Shown: piece by piece, positions 61,237 through 64,000 of the stretch
Numbering within the stretch: the stretch's first letter is position 1
Layout of the letters: the number at the start of each line of letters is the position of its first letter
Assembly (NCBI RefSeq): GCF_963675455.1
Contig: NZ_OY776217.1
Span: 2,280,001 to 2,344,000 of the forward strand
Source of the DNA: Emcibacter sp.
GTDB taxonomy: Bacteria; Pseudomonadota; Alphaproteobacteria; Sphingomonadales; Emcibacteraceae
Direction of reading: 5' to 3'
DNA: 64,000 nt
Translations under genes and position numbers: made by a program
The notes under the pieces: generated by a model
The model's database searches: none
What the model was told of the DNA's origin: nothing
The model's input: the letters and a program-made list of their open reading frames with translations, nothing else

Positions 61237-64000
61237 TGCTGAAGAAACTGATCCAGTTTTCCCTGACCCAGAGGCTGATGATCCTGCTGGCCAGCCTGCT
61301 GATCATCGGCGGTGGTGCAATGGCCTTTCGGGACACGCCCATTGATGCCTTTCCCGATGTGTCCACTACCCAGGTCAAGATTATCCTGAAAGCGCCGGGC
61401 ATGACGCCGGAAGAAGTGGAATCCCGGATTACTGCGCCGGTAGAGGTGGAGATGCTGGGCCTGCCAAACCAGAGCATTCTGCGCTCCATCACCAAATACG
61501 CCCTGACCGATATCACCATTGATTTCGAGGAAGGCACGGATATCTACTGGGCCAGGCAGCAGGTTTCCGAACGGCTTGGCGCCATCATGGAAGACCTTCC
61601 CGATGGTGTAACCGGCGGCATTGCGCCCATGACCACGCCACTGGGTGAAATGTTTATGTTCAGCATCGACGGCGATGGCATGAGCCTGATGGAAAAACGG
61701 TCCCTTCTGGACTGGGTGATCCGGCCGGCCCTTCGGACGGTGCCGGGGGTGGCGGATGTCAATGCCCTTGGCGGTCATGTACGCAGTTTCGAAGTGGTGC
61801 CTGACAATAAGGCGCTGATGGCGCACCGCATTCCCCTGTCCGACCTGATCAATGCTCTGGAACAGAATAATCGCAACGACGGGGCAGGGCGCCTGGACGA
61901 GGGCGAAGAAGTGCTTCTGGTGCGGACGGGCGGCAGTATCGTCACTCTGGAAGATGTGGCTAATATTGTGGTCAAACCACACCCGGTCGAGCCCGTCCGG
62001 GTCCGTGATCTGGCGACGGTTCAGCTTGGCGCCATTACCCGTTATGGCGGGGTGACGGCCAACGGCATCGGCGAGACAGTCGAAGGCCTTGTTCTTGGCC
62101 TGCGCGGCGCCAATGCCCAGGATGTGGTCGAGGGGGCGCGCGAACGTCTTGCTGCCATCGAACCAAGCCTGCCGGAAGGCGTAAGCATCAACATTTTTTA
62201 TGACCGCGGCAAGCTGATCGACAAGGCAATTCATTCGGTCTCCAAGGCGCTGATGGAAGCCATTGTACTTGTGCTTATCCTGCTGGTTGTTTTCCTCGGC
62301 GACCTTCGTGCGGCGCTGACCGTGGCGCTGATCCTGCCGCTCGCGGCGCTGGCGACCTTTATCCTGATGAACCGGTTTGGCATGTCCGCCAACCTTATGA
62401 GCCTCGGCGGCCTCGCCATTGCCATCGGCATGCTGGTGGACGCGGCGGTCGTGGTAGTGGAAAATATCGTCACCCATCTTGGTCATCGCAAGGGAAACGG
62501 CCAGCCCCGGTTGCATATTATTTACCGGGCAGTGAGCGAGGTCTCCGTGCCGATGGCATCCGGTATTTTCATCATCATTATTGTGTTCCTGCCGCTGCTG
62601 TCGCTTCAGGGTCTGGAGGGCAAGCTGTTTGTGCCGGTGGCGCTGACTATTGTTTTTGCCCTGTCTGCCTCGCTGGTCCTGTCCCTGACGGTGATACCGG
62701 TGATTGCTTCCCTCCTCTCCTTCAATGAGGATCACAAGGATACCTGGCTGGTGCGCAACCTTCAGAAGGGCTACCGTCCACTGCTTGCCTGGTCGCTGGA
62801 AAATACGCGCATCGTCGTTATCGCCTCGGTGGTCCTGCTGCTGCTGGCGGCTGTAACCTATACCCAGGTGGGCAAGACTTTCATGCCGGTAATGGACGAG
62901 GGCGACATCCTTCTGCAGGTGGAAAAGTTACCCTCCATTTCCCTTGGAAAGTCGCTGGCGATTGATGTCATGATTCAAAAGAAACTGATGGCGGAAGTGC
63001 CGGAAATTACCGGTTATGTCTGGCGTGCAGGTTCCGATGAACTTGGACTCGATCCCATGGGGCTTAATGAAACCGACGGATTTCTGGTTCTCAAGCCTCG
63101 TGAGGAATGGTCTGTGGACAGCAAGGACGAACTGATCGAGAAAATTCAGGCGGTGATCGCGGATATTCCCGGTGTGGGGTTTAACTTCACCCAGCCCATT
63201 GATATGCGGGTATCGGAGATGCTGACCGGGGTGCGCGGCGATATTGCCATCAAGATATTTGGTGAGGACCAGGACGAACTCAACCGTATCGGTGAACAGA
63301 TCGTTGATCTGATGAACGGCATAGACGGGGCCGGCAATATCTATAAACCGGCCAATGACGGCGCCCAATATCTGCAGCTCAGCGTTGACCGGCTGGCGGC
63401 GGGACGGCTTGGTCTCAATGTTGATGACCTGACGCAGGCGCTCCGGGCCCAGGTGGAAGGGGTGACCGTGGGCACTGTTTATGAAGGCGCCCGGCGCACG
63501 CCATTGCTGGTGCGTGGTCCCCAGGATCTTCGGGATAATCCTGCCATGTTCAGCAACCTGACCCTGCCGCTGCCGGACGGGCGCAATGTACCGCTGTCCC
63601 AGGTGGCTAAAATCGAACGGATTGAGGGGCCGGTGTCGATCAAGCGTGAAAAAGGATCCCGCCTGGTGGTGGTGATCGGCAATGTTAAAGATCGCGACCT
63701 GGTTGGTTTTGTCGATGAGGCCAAACAGCGGGTGGCCGAAAAGCTTGCTCTGCCCAGCGGCTATTATCTGGAATGGGGCGGGCAGTTTGAAAACCAGCAA
63801 CGGGCCTCTAAAAGGCTAGCCCTGGTGGTGCCGGTGGCGCTCGGCCTGATTTTCCTGTTGCTGTTTTCCACATTCCGGTCGGTGCGTCAGGCGCTGCTGG
63901 TGCTCAGCAACATACCTTTCGCCATGACCGGCGGGATTATCGCCCTGTGGCTTGCCGGTGAATATCTGTCGGTGCCGGCCTCTGTGGGTTTTATCGCTCT
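61236..64000 (+). CDS. Heavy-metal RND efflux pump (CzcA/CusA family), 3' end missing
   Basis: The frame opens with ATG at 61236, overlapping the adaptor stop, and stays open to the window end (921 codons). Features are an N-terminal membrane helix (about 12-31), PIDAFPDVSTTQVKI near residue 35, the first periplasmic domain, and a membrane bundle with the proton-relay Asp402 in AIGMLVDAAVVVVEN. A second periplasmic domain follows and the next membrane helices begin near the edge. HME-type pumps export divalent or monovalent metal ions. The TM4 motif is closer to CusA-like than to classical CzcA (DFGxxVDG), but the metal cannot be decided. Confidence 0.92.
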   Translation, partial: MLKKLIQFSLTQRLMILLASLLIIGGGAMAFRDTPIDAFPDVSTTQVKIILKAPGMTPEEVESRITAPVEVEMLGLPNQSILRSITKYALTDITIDFEEGTDIYWARQQVSERLGAIMEDLPDGVTGGIAPMTTPLGEMFMFSIDGDGMSLMEKRSLLDWVIRPALRTVPGVADVNALGGHVRSFEVVPDNKALMAHRIPLSDLINALEQNNRNDGAGRLDEGEEVLLVRTGGSIVTLEDVANIVVKPHPVEPVRVRDLATVQLGAITRYGGVTANGIGETVEGLVLGLRGANAQDVVEGARERLAAIEPSLPEGVSINIFYDRGKLIDKAIHSVSKALMEAIVLVLILLVVFLGDLRAALTVALILPLAALATFILMNRFGMSANLMSLGGLAIAIGMLVDAAVVVVENIVTHLGHRKGNGQPRLHIIYRAVSEVSVPMASGIFIIIIVFLPLLSLQGLEGKLFVPVALTIVFALSASLVLSLTVIPVIASLLSFNEDHKDTWLVRNLQKGYRPLLAWSLENTRIVVIASVVLLLLAAVTYTQVGKTFMPVMDEGDILLQVEKLPSISLGKSLAIDVMIQKKLMAEVPEITGYVWRAGSDELGLDPMGLNETDGFLVLKPREEWSVDSKDELIEKIQAVIADIPGVGFNFTQPIDMRVSEMLTGVRGDIAIKIFGEDQDELNRIGEQIVDLMNGIDGAGNIYKPANDGAQYLQLSVDRLAAGRLGLNVDDLTQALRAQVEGVTVGTVYEGARRTPLLVRGPQDLRDNPAMFSNLTLPLPDGRNVPLSQVAKIERIEGPVSIKREKGSRLVVVIGNVKDRDLVGFVDEAKQRVAEKLALPSGYYLEWGGQFENQQRASKRLALVVPVALGLIFLLLFSTFRSVRQALLVLSNIPFAMTGGIIALWLAGEYLSVPASVGFIA

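Noticed and set aside
61059..62735. 558-codon minus-strand open frame opposite the RND pump
   Set aside because: His/Gln-rich, low-complexity shadow of a real gene with clear motifs on the plus strand.
1..64000. tRNA/rRNA genes, CRISPR arrays, insertion sequences, att sites
   Set aside because: No cloverleaf, repeat-spacer pattern, transposase or integrase was seen on either strand.

Overview
The window looks like chromosomal DNA of a marine or halotolerant alphaproteobacterium of moderate G+C. The basis is two TonB-dependent receptors of the sphingomonad/Emcibacter-like type, a complete ectoine/hydroxyectoine operon with its own aspartokinase, and many oxygenases for lipophilic or aromatic substrates. 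The lineage is inferred from protein style, not from a marker gene. No rRNA, tRNA, CRISPR array, insertion sequence or phage gene was seen.

Layout. 1-2484: 3' part of a divergent phosphoenolpyruvate-carboxylase-like gene. 2.8-6.3 kb: TonB receptor and AraC/XylS-type regulator. 6.7-11.7 kb: catechol meta-cleavage genes (NahD-like isomerase, XylT-like ferredoxin, XylE-like catechol 2,3-dioxygenase, hydroxymuconic semialdehyde dehydrogenase, oxopentenoate hydratase, oxalocrotonate decarboxylase). 11.8-14.6 kb, minus strand: a bicyclic-aromatic module (NahE-like hydratase-aldolase, LigAB-type extradiol dioxygenase, second NahD-like isomerase). 15-20 kb: a GntR/FCD regulator and a divergent operon (HsaA-like flavin monooxygenase, luciferase-like oxidoreductase, alpha/beta hydrolase, flavin reductase). 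Matching TAACATTCTAG-type sites in front of both operons suggest one GntR regulon. 20.2-28.1 kb: ectR-ectABCD-ask_ect followed by a TPR membrane protein and a sodium/solute symporter, all overlapping or tightly packed.

28.4-58.5 kb holds the most interesting region, a large catabolic cluster whose substrate I cannot name. It encodes three Rieske oxygenase alpha subunits with Glu instead of Asp in the bridging position, a Rieske ferredoxin and an adrenodoxin-type ferredoxin. It also has a complete 2-oxoacid dehydrogenase complex (E1 alpha, E1 beta, an E2 with three apparent E3-binding domains, and E3), a cytochrome c/quinoprotein alcohol dehydrogenase, acyl-CoA enzymes (CoA transferase, dehydrogenase, ligase, MaoC hydratase, thiolase), and an HMG-CoA-synthase-like protein fused to DUF35. 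Several SDRs, a TonB receptor and two paralogous TetR regulators complete it. Seven copies of a palindrome, AACA-N8-TGTT, sit in the promoter regions of its divergent units and define what looks like one TetR regulon.

58.8-64 kb: a CzcCBA/CusCBA-type heavy-metal RND efflux operon, cut by the window end.
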